A stretch of DNA of 64,000 nucleotides from JARFVT01 sp036677425 (GTDB lineage: Bacteria > Pseudomonadota > Alphaproteobacteria > UBA8366 > Aestuariispiraceae), in assembly GCA_036677425.1 (NCBI GenBank), contig JARFVT010000013.1, forward strand, positions 1-64,000. Reading direction: 5' to 3'. Shown here one piece after another: positions 1-7,729 of this stretch. The notes below the pieces were generated by a model. The model was not told the origin of the DNA and did not search any database. It saw only the letters and a program-made list of their open reading frames with translations. The translations under genes and the position numbers were made by a program. Position 1 is the stretch's first letter. The number at the start of each line of letters is the position of its first letter.

Positions 1-30
1 ATTGTGACCTGCGCCCCAACTTTGTACCAG

Positions 31-936
31 TTAGCCGTAGAGTCCTTTAGTTAAGTTTTTATCAATTATTTGATCATTTGCAACCATTATGGGGGCATGC
101 CCCCATAATGGTTGGTCGTTTTTATTTTGCAAAGCTTGTATTGGGCTTTGCCCATCCAAGGCTGAGTGCGGCCTTACATGATTATAATCATCGCGCCAAT
201 CTGCTAATATCTTACGAACATGATGAAGGTCTTCAAACAGTGTTTCATTTAAACATTCATCACGTAATTTACCATTGAAGCTTTCCACAAACCCGTTTTG
301 CATCGGCTTGCCTGGTGCGATGTAATGCCAATTGATGCCCATGTCGCCTTGCCATTTTAGTAGGGCATTTGATGTCATTTCCGTGCCGTTATCGCTGACT
401 ATTGTATCTGGCTTGCCACGTATTGCTATTATGTTATCTAACTCACGGGACAAACGATGACCACCGATAGATGTATCAGCCACCAGTGCCAAACATTCTC
501 GGCTGCTATCATCAACAACACATAACATTCTAAAACGCCTGCCATCCATAAAACTATCACTGACAAAATCAAGCGACCAGCGTTCGTTGACCTTAGAAGG
601 CACTGCAATCGGTGATCTTGTGCCAATAGCACGCTTGCGACCATTCCGTTTGCGAACTGCCAAACCTTCTTCTTTATACAAACGCCGAAGCTTCTTATGG
701 TTAAGGTGATAACCCTCACGTGCCAATAAAATATGCAGACGGCGATAGCCAAAGCGTTTACGTAAATGCGATAATTCGCGTAATCTGCTGCGTAATACTG
801 CATCATTGGGTCGTACGGATTGGTACCGGATTAAAGATCGTTCCACGTTAAGCATTAAACACGCCCGCCGCTCACTCACCATAAAATTTGTTCGAAGGTG
901 AGTGACAGCATCTCGCTTGCCAGCGGGCGTTACCAT
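31..936 (-). CDS. IS3-family transposase OrfB (DDE integrase domain), copy 1
   Basis: 301 aa, catalytic half of the transposase. An HTH_21-like segment is followed by an rve integrase core with the DDE residues visible in the contexts SLDFVSDSF, IVSDNGTEMT and GFVESFNGKLRDECLN. OrfB overlaps orfA by 7 bp in the -1 frame, so the active enzyme is expected as an OrfAB frameshift fusion made on an A7 run at the overlap. The last ~40 residues are an unusual tail encoded partly by a 34-bp palindrome. The protein is identical to that of copy 2, so both copies are recent and probably functional. Confidence 0.93.
   Translation of the reverse strand: MVTPAGKRDAVTHLRTNFMVSERRACLMLNVERSLIRYQSVRPNDAVLRSRLRELSHLRKRFGYRRLHILLAREGYHLNHKKLRRLYKEEGLAVRKRNGRKRAIGTRSPIAVPSKVNERWSLDFVSDSFMDGRRFRMLCVVDDSSRECLALVADTSIGGHRLSRELDNIIAIRGKPDTIVSDNGTEMTSNALLKWQGDMGINWHYIAPGKPMQNGFVESFNGKLRDECLNETLFEDLHHVRKILADWRDDYNHVRPHSALDGQSPIQALQNKNDQPLWGHAPIMVANDQIIDKNLTKGLYG
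81..114. repeat. 34-bp perfect palindrome in IS copy 1
   Basis: Perfect inverted repeat with 15-bp arms running CAACCATTATGGGGG and its complement around CATG. It lies within the 3' end of orfB near the IS end. A transcript from either side could fold into a very stable hairpin. Confidence 0.9.
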
Positions 937-1196
937 TTTTTTGCATTCACATCTTTCAACATCGAAATATCCAAATGGGCATCCGCCAGCAAAGATTTTA
1001 AACAGCGGTTTTCATCTTCAAGCAATTTTAATCGTTTAGCATCACTGACTTCCATGCCGCCATATTTTGACTTCCACTTGTAAAATGTACTTTCTGCAAT
1101 TCCGTGTCTGCGGCAAAGATCTGCGGTGGTAATGCCAGATTCCTGCTCTTTTAATATACGAATAATCTGTTCTTCGTTAAATCTACTACGTTTCAT
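930..1196 (-). CDS. IS3-family transposase OrfA (HTH), copy 1
   Basis: 88 aa. An N-terminal HTH_8/IS3 type DNA-binding domain (FNEEQIIRILKEQESG, then DLCRRHGIAESTFYKWKSKY) is followed by a leucine-zipper-like segment ending in LKDVNAKKW. It binds the terminal repeats and is joined to OrfB by -1 frameshifting at A7. It differs from copy 2 by Cys for Arg in the zipper segment (NRCLKS instead of NRRLKS), a possible first step of inactivation. A good AGGAGG ribosome-binding site lies just upstream. Confidence 0.92.
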   Translation of the reverse strand: MKRSRFNEEQIIRILKEQESGITTADLCRRHGIAESTFYKWKSKYGGMEVSDAKRLKLLEDENRCLKSLLADAHLDISMLKDVNAKKW

Positions 1197-1261
1197 TCTG
1201 ATCTTCCTCCTGTTGAGAAAGACTCTACTTATAAATGGACTAATTTAAAGGGCGCAGGTCA

Positions 1262-1781
1262 ACGTAAAAAGCCCGAACCATTACAGATGCCGAGGTCAAT
1301 CAATAAAACATGGTCGCAATAAAACATGGTCGATGGATTTTATGCATGATCAATTATCAGATGGGCGTAGTTATCGAACTTTTAATGTCATTGATAATCA
1401 ATGTTATTGATGACTTTAATCGCGAAGCATTAGCGATAGATGTTGATATATCGTTACCCAGTTTGCGGGTTATTCGCGCTCTTGATCAGATGCGACAATG
1501 GCCCTGAATATATCAGCGATAGGTTAAAATCATGGTCCAAAAAACATAATATTCAATTGAAATTTATCCAACATGGCAATCCGCAACAAAATGCTTATGT
1601 GGAACGCTTCAACAGAATAGTTCGTTATGATTTATTAAATCAATATATTTTTAAGGAGATTGAAGATGTTCAAATTGCCACAACAAAATGGCTGTGGAGT
1701 TACAATAATGAAAGACCTAACATGGCACTTGCTGGTATAACACCAAATCAAAAATTAACTATTAAGCATGCACATAGTTAA
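1262..1781 (+). pseudogene. Degraded IS3-family transposase OrfB fragment (IS51-like)
   Basis: Remnant of a second IS type. Conceptual joining of the frames gives WSMDFMHDQLSDGRSY, FNVIDDFNREALAIDV, RCDNGPEYIS, HGNPQQNAYVERFNR and WLWSYNNERPNMAL, a typical IS3-family integrase core with its DDE residues. It is broken by two 16-bp tandem duplications (1301-1316/1317-1332 and, with one mismatch, about 1384-1399/1400-1415), each shifting the frame, and by a deletion near 1480-1490 ahead of RCDNGPEY. The N-terminal part is missing, cut by IS copy 1. Not functional. Confidence 0.85.
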
Positions 1782-2004
1782 TTAAACAATAAAGTCCTAC
1801 TTATAACGCCCATTATAAATGGGGGTATTACCGCCATGCTTCCACGCTCTTTTATCAGCAATTAGTGCTCGATATCGCTTGACGACCTCCATTCTTTTTG
1901 ACTTCCCGACTTGTACCAAATTATCGACTTCTTATATTCATCCATAGGATTTGAACTGTACATACGCTGTGCTCCTTCTAAAAAGCTTTATATCGTATGG
2001 CGCC
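1782..2004. other. Inter-IS sequence without a recognisable gene
   Basis: The first ~50 bp, including a small inverted repeat GCCCATTATAAATGGG, is probably the 3' end of the preceding IS remnant. Short open stretches exist on both strands: a 31-codon minus-strand ORF near 1807-1899 and a 33-codon plus-strand ORF near 1960. Neither has recognisable similarity. Probably decayed mobile DNA. Confidence 0.4.
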
Positions 2005-2073
2005 ATGACCAGTTGCATCCACCCAATTCAGGTCAGTATATGGAAGCACCAAGCCATAGAAGGCTTATCAGGC
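2005..2073 (+). pseudogene. 5' part of an interrupted IS3-family OrfA
   Basis: Reads HPIQVSIWKHQAIEGLSG, which matches the OrfA motif HPTQI-x-W-K-x-QAIEGL of many IS3-family elements. The frame continues across the inserted IS copy 2 into 3331-3453. The true start upstream is not recognisable. It shows that IS copy 2 landed inside an older IS. Confidence 0.7.
2070..2073. repeat. Target-site duplication AGGC (left)
   Basis: AGGC immediately left of IS copy 2; the same four bases follow its right end at 3331-3334. A 4-bp duplication is typical of the IS407 group. Confidence 0.8.
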
Positions 2074-2138
2074 TGACCTGCGCCCTTTAAATTAGTCCAT
2101 TTATAAGTAGAGTCTTTCTCAACAGGAGGAAGATCAGA

Positions 2139-2405
2139 ATGAAACGTAGTAGATTTAACGAAGAACAGATTATTCGTATATTAAAAGAGCAGGAATCTGG
2201 CATTACCACCGCAGATCTTTGCCGCAGACACGGAATTGCAGAAAGTACATTTTACAAGTGGAAGTCAAAATATGGCGGCATGGAAGTCAGTGATGCTAAA
2301 CGATTAAAATTGCTTGAAGATGAAAACCGCCGTTTAAAATCTTTGCTGGCGGATGCCCATTTGGATATTTCGATGTTGAAAGATGTGAATGCAAAAAAAT
2401 GGTAA
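2139..2405 (+). CDS. IS3-family transposase OrfA (HTH), copy 2
   Basis: 88 aa, DNA-binding half of the transposase, with the same HTH and zipper as copy 1 but with the consensus Arg in NRRLKS. It is preceded by a strong AGGAGG site. It ends ...NAKKW followed by TAA. The codons GCA AAA AAA before the end form an A7 slippery run (2393-2399) where a -1 shift leads into orfB. Confidence 0.93.
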   Translation: MKRSRFNEEQIIRILKEQESGITTADLCRRHGIAESTFYKWKSKYGGMEVSDAKRLKLLEDENRRLKSLLADAHLDISMLKDVNAKKW

Positions 2406-3304
2406 CGCCCGCTGGCAAGCGAGATGCCGTCACTCACCTTCGAACAAATTTTATGGTGAGTGAGCGGCGGGCGTGTTTAATGCTTAACGTGGAACGATCT
2501 TTAATCCGGTACCAATCCGTACGACCCAATGATGCAGTATTACGCAGCAGATTACGCGAATTATCGCATTTACGTAAACGCTTTGGCTATCGCCGTCTGC
2601 ATATTTTATTGGCACGTGAGGGTTATCACCTTAACCATAAGAAGCTTCGGCGTTTGTATAAAGAAGAAGGTTTGGCAGTTCGCAAACGGAATGGTCGCAA
2701 GCGTGCTATTGGCACAAGATCACCGATTGCAGTGCCTTCTAAGGTCAACGAACGCTGGTCGCTTGATTTTGTCAGTGATAGTTTTATGGATGGCAGGCGT
2801 TTTAGAATGTTATGTGTTGTTGATGATAGCAGCCGAGAATGTTTGGCACTGGTGGCTGATACATCTATCGGTGGTCATCGTTTGTCCCGTGAGTTAGATA
2901 ACATAATAGCAATACGTGGCAAGCCAGATACAATAGTCAGCGATAACGGCACGGAAATGACATCAAATGCCCTACTAAAATGGCAAGGCGACATGGGCAT
3001 CAATTGGCATTACATCGCACCAGGCAAGCCGATGCAAAACGGGTTTGTGGAAAGCTTCAATGGTAAATTACGTGATGAATGTTTAAATGAAACACTGTTT
3101 GAAGACCTTCATCATGTTCGTAAGATATTAGCAGATTGGCGCGATGATTATAATCATGTAAGGCCGCACTCAGCCTTGGATGGGCAAAGCCCAATACAAG
3201 CTTTGCAAAATAAAAACGACCAACCATTATGGGGGCATGCCCCCATAATGGTTGCAAATGATCAAATAATTGATAAAAACTTAACTAAAGGACTCTACGG
3301 CTAA
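2399..3304 (+). CDS. IS3-family transposase OrfB (DDE integrase domain), copy 2
   Basis: 301 aa, catalytic integrase-type transposase with the DDE residues in LDFVSDSF, VSDNGTEMTS and GFVESFNGK. Its ATG overlaps the orfA end in the -1 frame, so it is normally made as OrfAB. Identical in protein sequence to copy 1. The C-terminal tail (about residues 262-301) lies beyond the usual RPHSALDGQSP end and includes residues encoded by a perfect palindrome. Confidence 0.93.
   Translation: MVTPAGKRDAVTHLRTNFMVSERRACLMLNVERSLIRYQSVRPNDAVLRSRLRELSHLRKRFGYRRLHILLAREGYHLNHKKLRRLYKEEGLAVRKRNGRKRAIGTRSPIAVPSKVNERWSLDFVSDSFMDGRRFRMLCVVDDSSRECLALVADTSIGGHRLSRELDNIIAIRGKPDTIVSDNGTEMTSNALLKWQGDMGINWHYIAPGKPMQNGFVESFNGKLRDECLNETLFEDLHHVRKILADWRDDYNHVRPHSALDGQSPIQALQNKNDQPLWGHAPIMVANDQIIDKNLTKGLYG
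3221..3254. repeat. 34-bp perfect palindrome in IS copy 2
   Basis: Same palindrome as in copy 1, arms CAACCATTATGGGGG around CATG. It sits inside orfB and is translated as QPLWGHAPIMV. It could form a GC-rich hairpin near the right end of the IS. Confidence 0.9.
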
Positions 3305-3330
3305 CTGGTACAAAGTTGGGGCGCAGGTCA

Positions 3331-3453
3331 AGGCATTTCTACCGACAAACAAAGAAAACTGGAGTTCAAGATAGTGATGTAAGAGATATTTATGCTAAGA
3401 TTGCTCACCTTATCCATGAAAATGATTTTTTGCCACAAGGGCTGAAGCGATGA
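3331..3453 (+). pseudogene. 3' part of the interrupted IS3-family OrfA
   Basis: Continues the OrfA of 2005-2073 after IS copy 2: GISTDKQRKLEFKI, then after a frame change DVRDIYAKIAHLIHENDF ending in LKR and TGA. This is the usual IS3 OrfA C-terminus (LYAKIGQLTVERDFL-type). Its TGA overlaps the orfB start as ATGA at 3450. Non-functional because of both the IS and a frameshift. Confidence 0.75.
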
Positions 3454-4243
3454 GCAAGTCTAAACACCGAGATATGATCAAGCGAGATAATGTTAAGTTA
3501 AGTTAAGTCGATCTTCTGTCTATTATCGACAGGTTGGCTTTAATCCTGCTACGCTTTATCTGATGAATGAGATTGATAGGATATTCACCAAACACCCATT
3601 ATTTGATAGCCGCCAGATAACGGCTTATCTTCCGAGAAATAGTTTTTCTGCGGGTCGATATTGGGTTCGTCGATTAATGCGCATTATGGGTTTGCGGACA
3701 ATTTATAAAAAGCCCAACATCTTATAAAAAGCCCAACATCAGTAAAAAGCATCCATATCATCCTGTATATCCCTATGAAGCATGGCTTTTTATATCTGGT
3801 TGCGATTATGGATTGGGCCATATGAAAGCTTTTGTCTTGACGGATTTCAATCAGGCTGGATACAAGTTTATATATCAAGGCATTTAAAAGGCCATTGCCA
3901 AATATGGGAAGCCTGAGATTATGAATACCGATCAAGGCAGCCAATATACAAGCTTTGAATCGGTAAAGGTTTTAAGTGATGCTAGCATTAAAATATCAAT
4001 GGATGGCAGAGCGTTATTTGGACAATATATTCATTGAGCATTTATGGCGATCTCTGAAGCAAAAAGCCATTTATTTGCATGAAATGATAGATGGTTTCCG
4101 TGCAAATAAAATCATTGATGAGTGGATGAGATCTTATAATACAGATCTATAATACAGGTCGTCCGCACACTACACTTGATAAAGGCACACCAGATGAGCC
4201 ATACTTCAAAATAATCAAAGCAAAAATAGTGGCATGGCTATAA
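3450..4243 (+). pseudogene. Degraded IS3-family transposase OrfB
   Basis: Conceptual translation across frames gives SRSSVYYRQVGFNP, LMNEIDRIFTKHPLFDSRQI, RLMRIMGLRTIYKKPN, KYGKPEIMNTDQGSQYTS, IKISMDGRA, then DNIFIEHLWRSLKQKAIY and RPHTTLDKGTPDEPYF, a full IS3-type integrase. Lesions are a TTAAG triple repeat at 3493-3507, a 19-bp tandem duplication at 3703-3740, an in-frame stop near 3889, an indel near 4017 and a 13-bp tandem duplication at 4135-4160. The segment carrying the first catalytic Asp appears partly deleted (YEAWLFISGCDYG). Confidence 0.85.
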
Positions 4244-4266
4244 TCAAAATACATCTTAACCGAGCA

Positions 4267-4298
4267 GCAAAACTGTCCTAAAAAGTAGGACCAGTTCA
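4267..4298 (+). repeat. Probable right terminal repeat of the degraded IS3 element
   Basis: The stretch reading ACTGTCCTAAAAAGTAGGAC followed by CAGTTCA, ~25 bp after the OrfB stop, resembles the terminal repeats of IS3-family elements. It contains the internal inverted repeat GTCCTA/TAGGAC. The matching left end is not seen in the window. Confidence 0.55.
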
Positions 4299-4326
4299 AT
4301 TTGTAATTTATATTAAATTTATCTAG

Positions 4327-4590
4327 GTTCAGGACCGATTAATTTAATCCATTCTGCCGCGGTAATATTCTTGCTATATATAGGAGAAAAGGCGTGGTAA
4401 ACCGTCTGATTTCCAAGTTTTTTCGACGACGACAGAGCTTAAATATTGCCCCGCCCAGCGGGTTTATCAGTAAACTTGCATTACTCATAAAAACAATGCT
4501 CAAATATGCTAACATATCCTTAGCCCTTGTTTTTTTGTATCTACAAGCTTACTGGTAAACAGAATTGCATCAAATTAATGGGTCCTGAGC
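4327..4590. mobile_element. 264-bp MITE-like element with IS5-type ends
   Basis: The positions 4327-4346 and 4571-4590 form near-perfect inverted repeats, G(T/C)TCAGGACC(G/C)ATTAATTT, with only two mismatches. Both ends are flanked by CTAG (4323-4326 and 4591-4594), a 4-bp duplication of the kind produced by some IS5-family elements. No transposase is inside; a minus-strand open stretch reads YSKNITAAEWIKLIGPEPR. The element is non-autonomous or a deletion remnant. Its right repeat forms the last codons and stop of the adjacent regulator gene. Confidence 0.65.
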
Positions 4591-6089
4591 CTAGTGCCAC
4601 CAGTATCATTATTAATATTTGATATATATGGTGATGCGCCACGATGGTTTTCATCGATATGGAATCTATTATGCATTGGGGGAAATGCGCGTTTAATGCA
4701 ATTTTGACTGTCGCATATTCGACAGCTTACTCCAATTTCAGTATATTTATGGCTGTTATTAATATTTAAATTATCAAAATATACCATGCCATTTGCATGG
4801 GTAGCGTTGCAGCCTAAGCCGATTGTTAAAAAATTTTCTTCTACTCCAAACCCTATGCCGCCTTTGCGAATGGTTTTTGCAATACATAAAAATTCCGTAC
4901 CGTCATGAAGCCGTGATAATTGCACCTTAATTTGATTTATATTGAAATTAGGGTTGATTGCTGCACTATATATATTCCATTTTGAACATGCGGTGCCATG
5001 GCGTGGAATTGGCAAGCCTGACAGGCTAAAGCGTTTTGAAATATTTCCCGCCATATCAATGCGTAAAAAATGTAATGGAATTCCTTTGTTATTTGGTGCA
5101 TTTAAACTGCTTAACCGCTGTGTCGCTTGTTCAAAACTTACATTATATTGATGTTGTAAAAGCTCTATATCGTAACGTAAATTACGGGCATCGGTGATAT
5201 ATTGGTCATATGGCATCAATAATGCGGCGGCAAAATAATTGGCAAGCGCAATCTTTGCTAGACTAATAGCAGGTTTATCACGAATATTTGCCTCCATTAT
5301 TAACATATCGATCACTGGTTTAGCCGATAATAAGCCGATTTGATGCGCCAGCTGAAAATTACGATTGCTGGCGCTGCTCATGATCGATAATTCAAGTATT
5401 TTATGGCTTGGATCATATCTACGGTGAAATATTTCTTCGCTTGATGCTTGTATGATTGCCACATGCACCTCGTGGGCGGCTTTTAGATAATCCACTAAAA
5501 TATCATTTGATTGGGTGCTTATAATATTAATTTCACGCCCGATTCTTATGGCTTCATCTTCGATATCTTGGAAGTAATTATTATTATTTTGGAAAAAATC
5601 TGATATTTGATCTGATGCTGTTGCAACGCTAAAGCTGGTGAATTGATCATTGTCGCCATCCTCATCGATAATTTTTGCCGCCATTGATCTGGCATCAATT
5701 ATGGTTTTATGATATGCATCATGTAATAATAATAATGCCTTGCCTGCATTGGGGCTGGCGCTTACCAATTCACGCACATCAATATTGGTTAAATCTAAAT
5801 CTTCAAACATATCATTTGATAAGACTTCCATTAAATCGGACAGCAATTGGCTTTCATCGCCATCGGCTAAGTCTGCTAATTCAAGATTAAAAATTTCCGA
5901 TAATTTTAATAACATTGCCACCGTTACCTTGCGGTGATTATGTTCGATTAAATTTAAATAACTGGCGGAAATATTCATTTGCCCTGCCAATTGCGCCTGT
6001 GTTTTTTCTGCATCACGGCGTAAGCGTCTTATTTTTGCGCCAATTTTAAGTTTGCTAATGTTAGAGTTAGACGCTGTTTCTTTTACCAT
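4575..6089 (-). CDS. ramB: RamB-like XRE/IrrE-type transcriptional regulator of isocitrate lyase
   Basis: 504 aa from ATG at 6089; a TTG six codons upstream is the alternative. Residues ~10-65 are an XRE helix-turn-helix (KIGAKIRRLRRDAEKTQAQL ... NISASYLNLIEHNHRK). The middle is an IrrE/DUF955-like domain and the C-terminal third is the DUF2083 fatty-acyl-regulator domain with the cysteine motif VSCRICDSQNCIKRAFPP. Family members (RamB, PrpC regulators) control acetate, propionate and glyoxylate-shunt genes. It is divergent from aceA with a 206-bp shared promoter region, so it is very probably the aceA regulator. The last codons (TRLRTH) and the stop lie in the inverted repeat of a MITE-like element, so the original C-terminus may have been longer. 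Confidence 0.85.
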   Translation of the reverse strand: MVKETASNSNISKLKIGAKIRRLRRDAEKTQAQLAGQMNISASYLNLIEHNHRKVTVAMLLKLSEIFNLELADLADGDESQLLSDLMEVLSNDMFEDLDLTNIDVRELVSASPNAGKALLLLHDAYHKTIIDARSMAAKIIDEDGDNDQFTSFSVATASDQISDFFQNNNNYFQDIEDEAIRIGREINIISTQSNDILVDYLKAAHEVHVAIIQASSEEIFHRRYDPSHKILELSIMSSASNRNFQLAHQIGLLSAKPVIDMLIMEANIRDKPAISLAKIALANYFAAALLMPYDQYITDARNLRYDIELLQHQYNVSFEQATQRLSSLNAPNNKGIPLHFLRIDMAGNISKRFSLSGLPIPRHGTACSKWNIYSAAINPNFNINQIKVQLSRLHDGTEFLCIAKTIRKGGIGFGVEENFLTIGLGCNATHANGMVYFDNLNINNSHKYTEIGVSCRICDSQNCIKRAFPPMHNRFHIDENHRGASPYISNINNDTGGTRLRTH

Positions 6090-6133
6090 TATATAATTCC
6101 AAATCAATATTAATTTTATAACTATTATAGTTT

Positions 6134-6160
6134 ATATTTACAAAATTTACAATTAGTAAA
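6134..6160. promoter_or_regulatory. Candidate RamB-type operator in the ramB-aceA intergenic region
   Basis: Contains a direct repeat TTTACAAAATTTACAA and an overlapping inverted repeat TTTAC-AATTA-GTAAA (6146-6160). A very similar direct repeat lies just upstream of the second RamB-like gene (12888-12907). The position between the divergent regulator and aceA fits an operator. This is inferred from sequence sharing only. Confidence 0.45.
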
Positions 6161-6295
6161 TTAAAGACAAAAGATGATTGCATGGATGTAATATTTGAAA
6201 ATATTGTGTATTATTATTTTTAAGCATATTAATTGCCCATTGGTATTATATATCAAATATAAATTTTAATAATAGCATTTATAAGGATTAAGGCC

Positions 6296-7621
6296 ATGGC
6301 AGATAATATTAAATCAACATATGAATGGGCGTTAAGCGATACGCCATCTAATGATAAATTCGACGCACCCGCATATGCGCCTGATCGTTGGGCAACGACC
6401 AGCCGTAATTACACTAAGGCAGATGTTAATAAGCTGCGTGGTTCAGTGCAAATTCGCAACACATTAGCCGAAATGGGCGCGGAAAAGCTTTGGAATGAAA
6501 TAACTAATAGTGATTATGTCAATACCCTTGGTGCATTCACTGGTTGTCAAGCAGTCCAACATGTGCGTGCGGGTTTACGTGCAATATATTTATCAGGTTG
6601 GCAGGTTGCGGCCGATGCCAATAATGCGGGTCAAATGTATCCTGATCAATCGCTTTATCCAGTAAGTTCAGTCCCAGCAGTAGTGGAACGGATAAATAAT
6701 GCGTTTCAACGTCAAGATCAAATCCAGAATATGGAACGTTTAAACGGTGATAAAACTGGTGATATTGATTGGTTTGCACCAATTGTTGCTGATGCCGAAG
6801 CTGGTTTTGGCGGTCCTTTGAATGTTTTTGAATTAATGAAAGCAATGATAAAAGCCGGTGCTGCGGGTGTGCATTTTGAAGATCAATTGGCATCAGAAAA
6901 AAAATGTGGTCATTTAGGTGGCAAGGTTTTATTGCCGACACAAAATGCGGTACGTAATTTAAATTCTGCAAGGCTTGCTGCCGATGTTATGGGTGTTCCA
7001 ACCATTATAATGGCAAGAACCGATGCGGAATCAGCCAGATTAATCACATCAGATATTGATGAACGCGATCACGAGTTCCTAACAGGTGAACGCACCGCCG
7101 AAGGTTTTTATCGTATAACTGGTGGTGTTGATATGGGCATTGCCCGTGGGCTTGCATATTCACCATATGCAGATTTAATATGGATGGAGACATCAACACC
7201 AGATTTAGATCAAGCCAAGAAATTTGCCGAGGCAATTCGCAAAGAATATCCAAATCAAATGTTGGCCTATAACTGTTCACCATCTTTCAATTGGGCAAAA
7301 CATCTTGATGTGGTAACTATGGAGAAATTCCAACGTGAAATTGGTGCAATGGGTTATAAATTCCAATTTATTACATTAGCAGGTTTCCATAGCCTTAATT
7401 ATGCAACATTTGAATTGGCACGTGCTTATAATGACCGTGGTATGGCGGGTTATTCTGAATTGCAACAGGCAGAATTTGCGGCCGAAGTTAATGGTTTTAC
7501 CGCCACAAGACATCAACATGAAGTTGGTGTTTCATATTTTGACGCGGTAAATAATGCCACTGCGGGTGGTAAATCTGCCACTACTGCCATGGGTCAATCG
7601 ACCGAATCAGATCAATTTTAA
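6296..7621 (+). CDS. aceA: Isocitrate lyase
   Basis: 441 aa, usual length for bacterial isocitrate lyase. It cleaves isocitrate to glyoxylate and succinate in the glyoxylate shunt, in the cytoplasm, allowing growth on acetate and fatty acids. The catalytic cysteine motif KKCGHLGGK is intact (about residue 200), preceded by the metal/substrate segment PIVADAEAGFGG and HFEDQ. The start ATG at 6296 has a weak purine-rich site (AAGGATTAAGG). No malate synthase gene lies nearby; the CoA-ester lyase at 18.5 kb is another glyoxylate-related enzyme. A clear terminator follows, so the gene is monocistronic and likely controlled by the divergent RamB-like protein. Confidence 0.97.
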   Translation: MADNIKSTYEWALSDTPSNDKFDAPAYAPDRWATTSRNYTKADVNKLRGSVQIRNTLAEMGAEKLWNEITNSDYVNTLGAFTGCQAVQHVRAGLRAIYLSGWQVAADANNAGQMYPDQSLYPVSSVPAVVERINNAFQRQDQIQNMERLNGDKTGDIDWFAPIVADAEAGFGGPLNVFELMKAMIKAGAAGVHFEDQLASEKKCGHLGGKVLLPTQNAVRNLNSARLAADVMGVPTIIMARTDAESARLITSDIDERDHEFLTGERTAEGFYRITGGVDMGIARGLAYSPYADLIWMETSTPDLDQAKKFAEAIRKEYPNQMLAYNCSPSFNWAKHLDVVTMEKFQREIGAMGYKFQFITLAGFHSLNYATFELARAYNDRGMAGYSELQQAEFAAEVNGFTATRHQHEVGVSYFDAVNNATAGGKSATTAMGQSTESDQF

Positions 7622-7667
7622 TCGGTTGATTTAGGCCTTGATCTTAATTAAATAGTTACAGGCAAAT

Positions 7668-7703
7668 CAGTGGGGCGGTCGAAATCTGCCCCGCTGGTTT
7701 TTT
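7668..7703 (+). terminator. Rho-independent terminator after aceA
   Basis: Stem CAGTGGGGC ... GCCCCGCTG (one G-T pair) followed by GG and a run of T. It lies 47 bp after the aceA stop and between convergent genes. Confidence 0.85.
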
Positions 7704-7729
7704 GTTTATTAAAAATGAATTTTTTAAAA

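Larger units (their letters stand above)
5..1261 (-). mobile_element. IS3-family (IS407-group) insertion sequence, copy 1
   Basis: Complete 1257-bp element bounded by 12-bp terminal inverted repeats TGACCTGCGCCC / GGGCGCAGGTCA. It encodes orfA and orfB on the minus strand. It is nearly identical to the copy at 2074-3330 and in opposite orientation; I see two base differences, one changing Arg to Cys in OrfA and one silent in OrfB. Its flanks (ATTG on the left, ACGT on the right) do not form a target duplication, unlike copy 2, so one side has probably been rearranged since insertion. The assignment to the IS407 group rests on the OrfA sequence, the TGACCTG ends and the 4-bp duplication of copy 2. 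Confidence 0.93.
2074..3330 (+). mobile_element. IS3-family (IS407-group) insertion sequence, copy 2
   Basis: Complete 1257-bp element with TGACCTGCGCCC / GGGCGCAGGTCA ends, flanked by AGGC direct repeats. It encodes orfA and orfB on the plus strand. It is inserted in the orfA of an older IS3-family element whose halves lie at 2005-2073 and 3331-4243. With copy 1 it forms an inverted pair 812 bp apart, which could invert or mobilise the segment between them. Confidence 0.95.

Noticed and set aside
438..806. 122-codon ORF within the IS (and its twin at 2529-2897)
   Set aside because: Alternative frame of orfB; the integrase motifs are all in the other frame.
3684..3944. 86-codon minus-strand ORF
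   Set aside because: It is the antisense of the degraded IS3 transposase, whose conceptual translation on the plus strand is recognisable.
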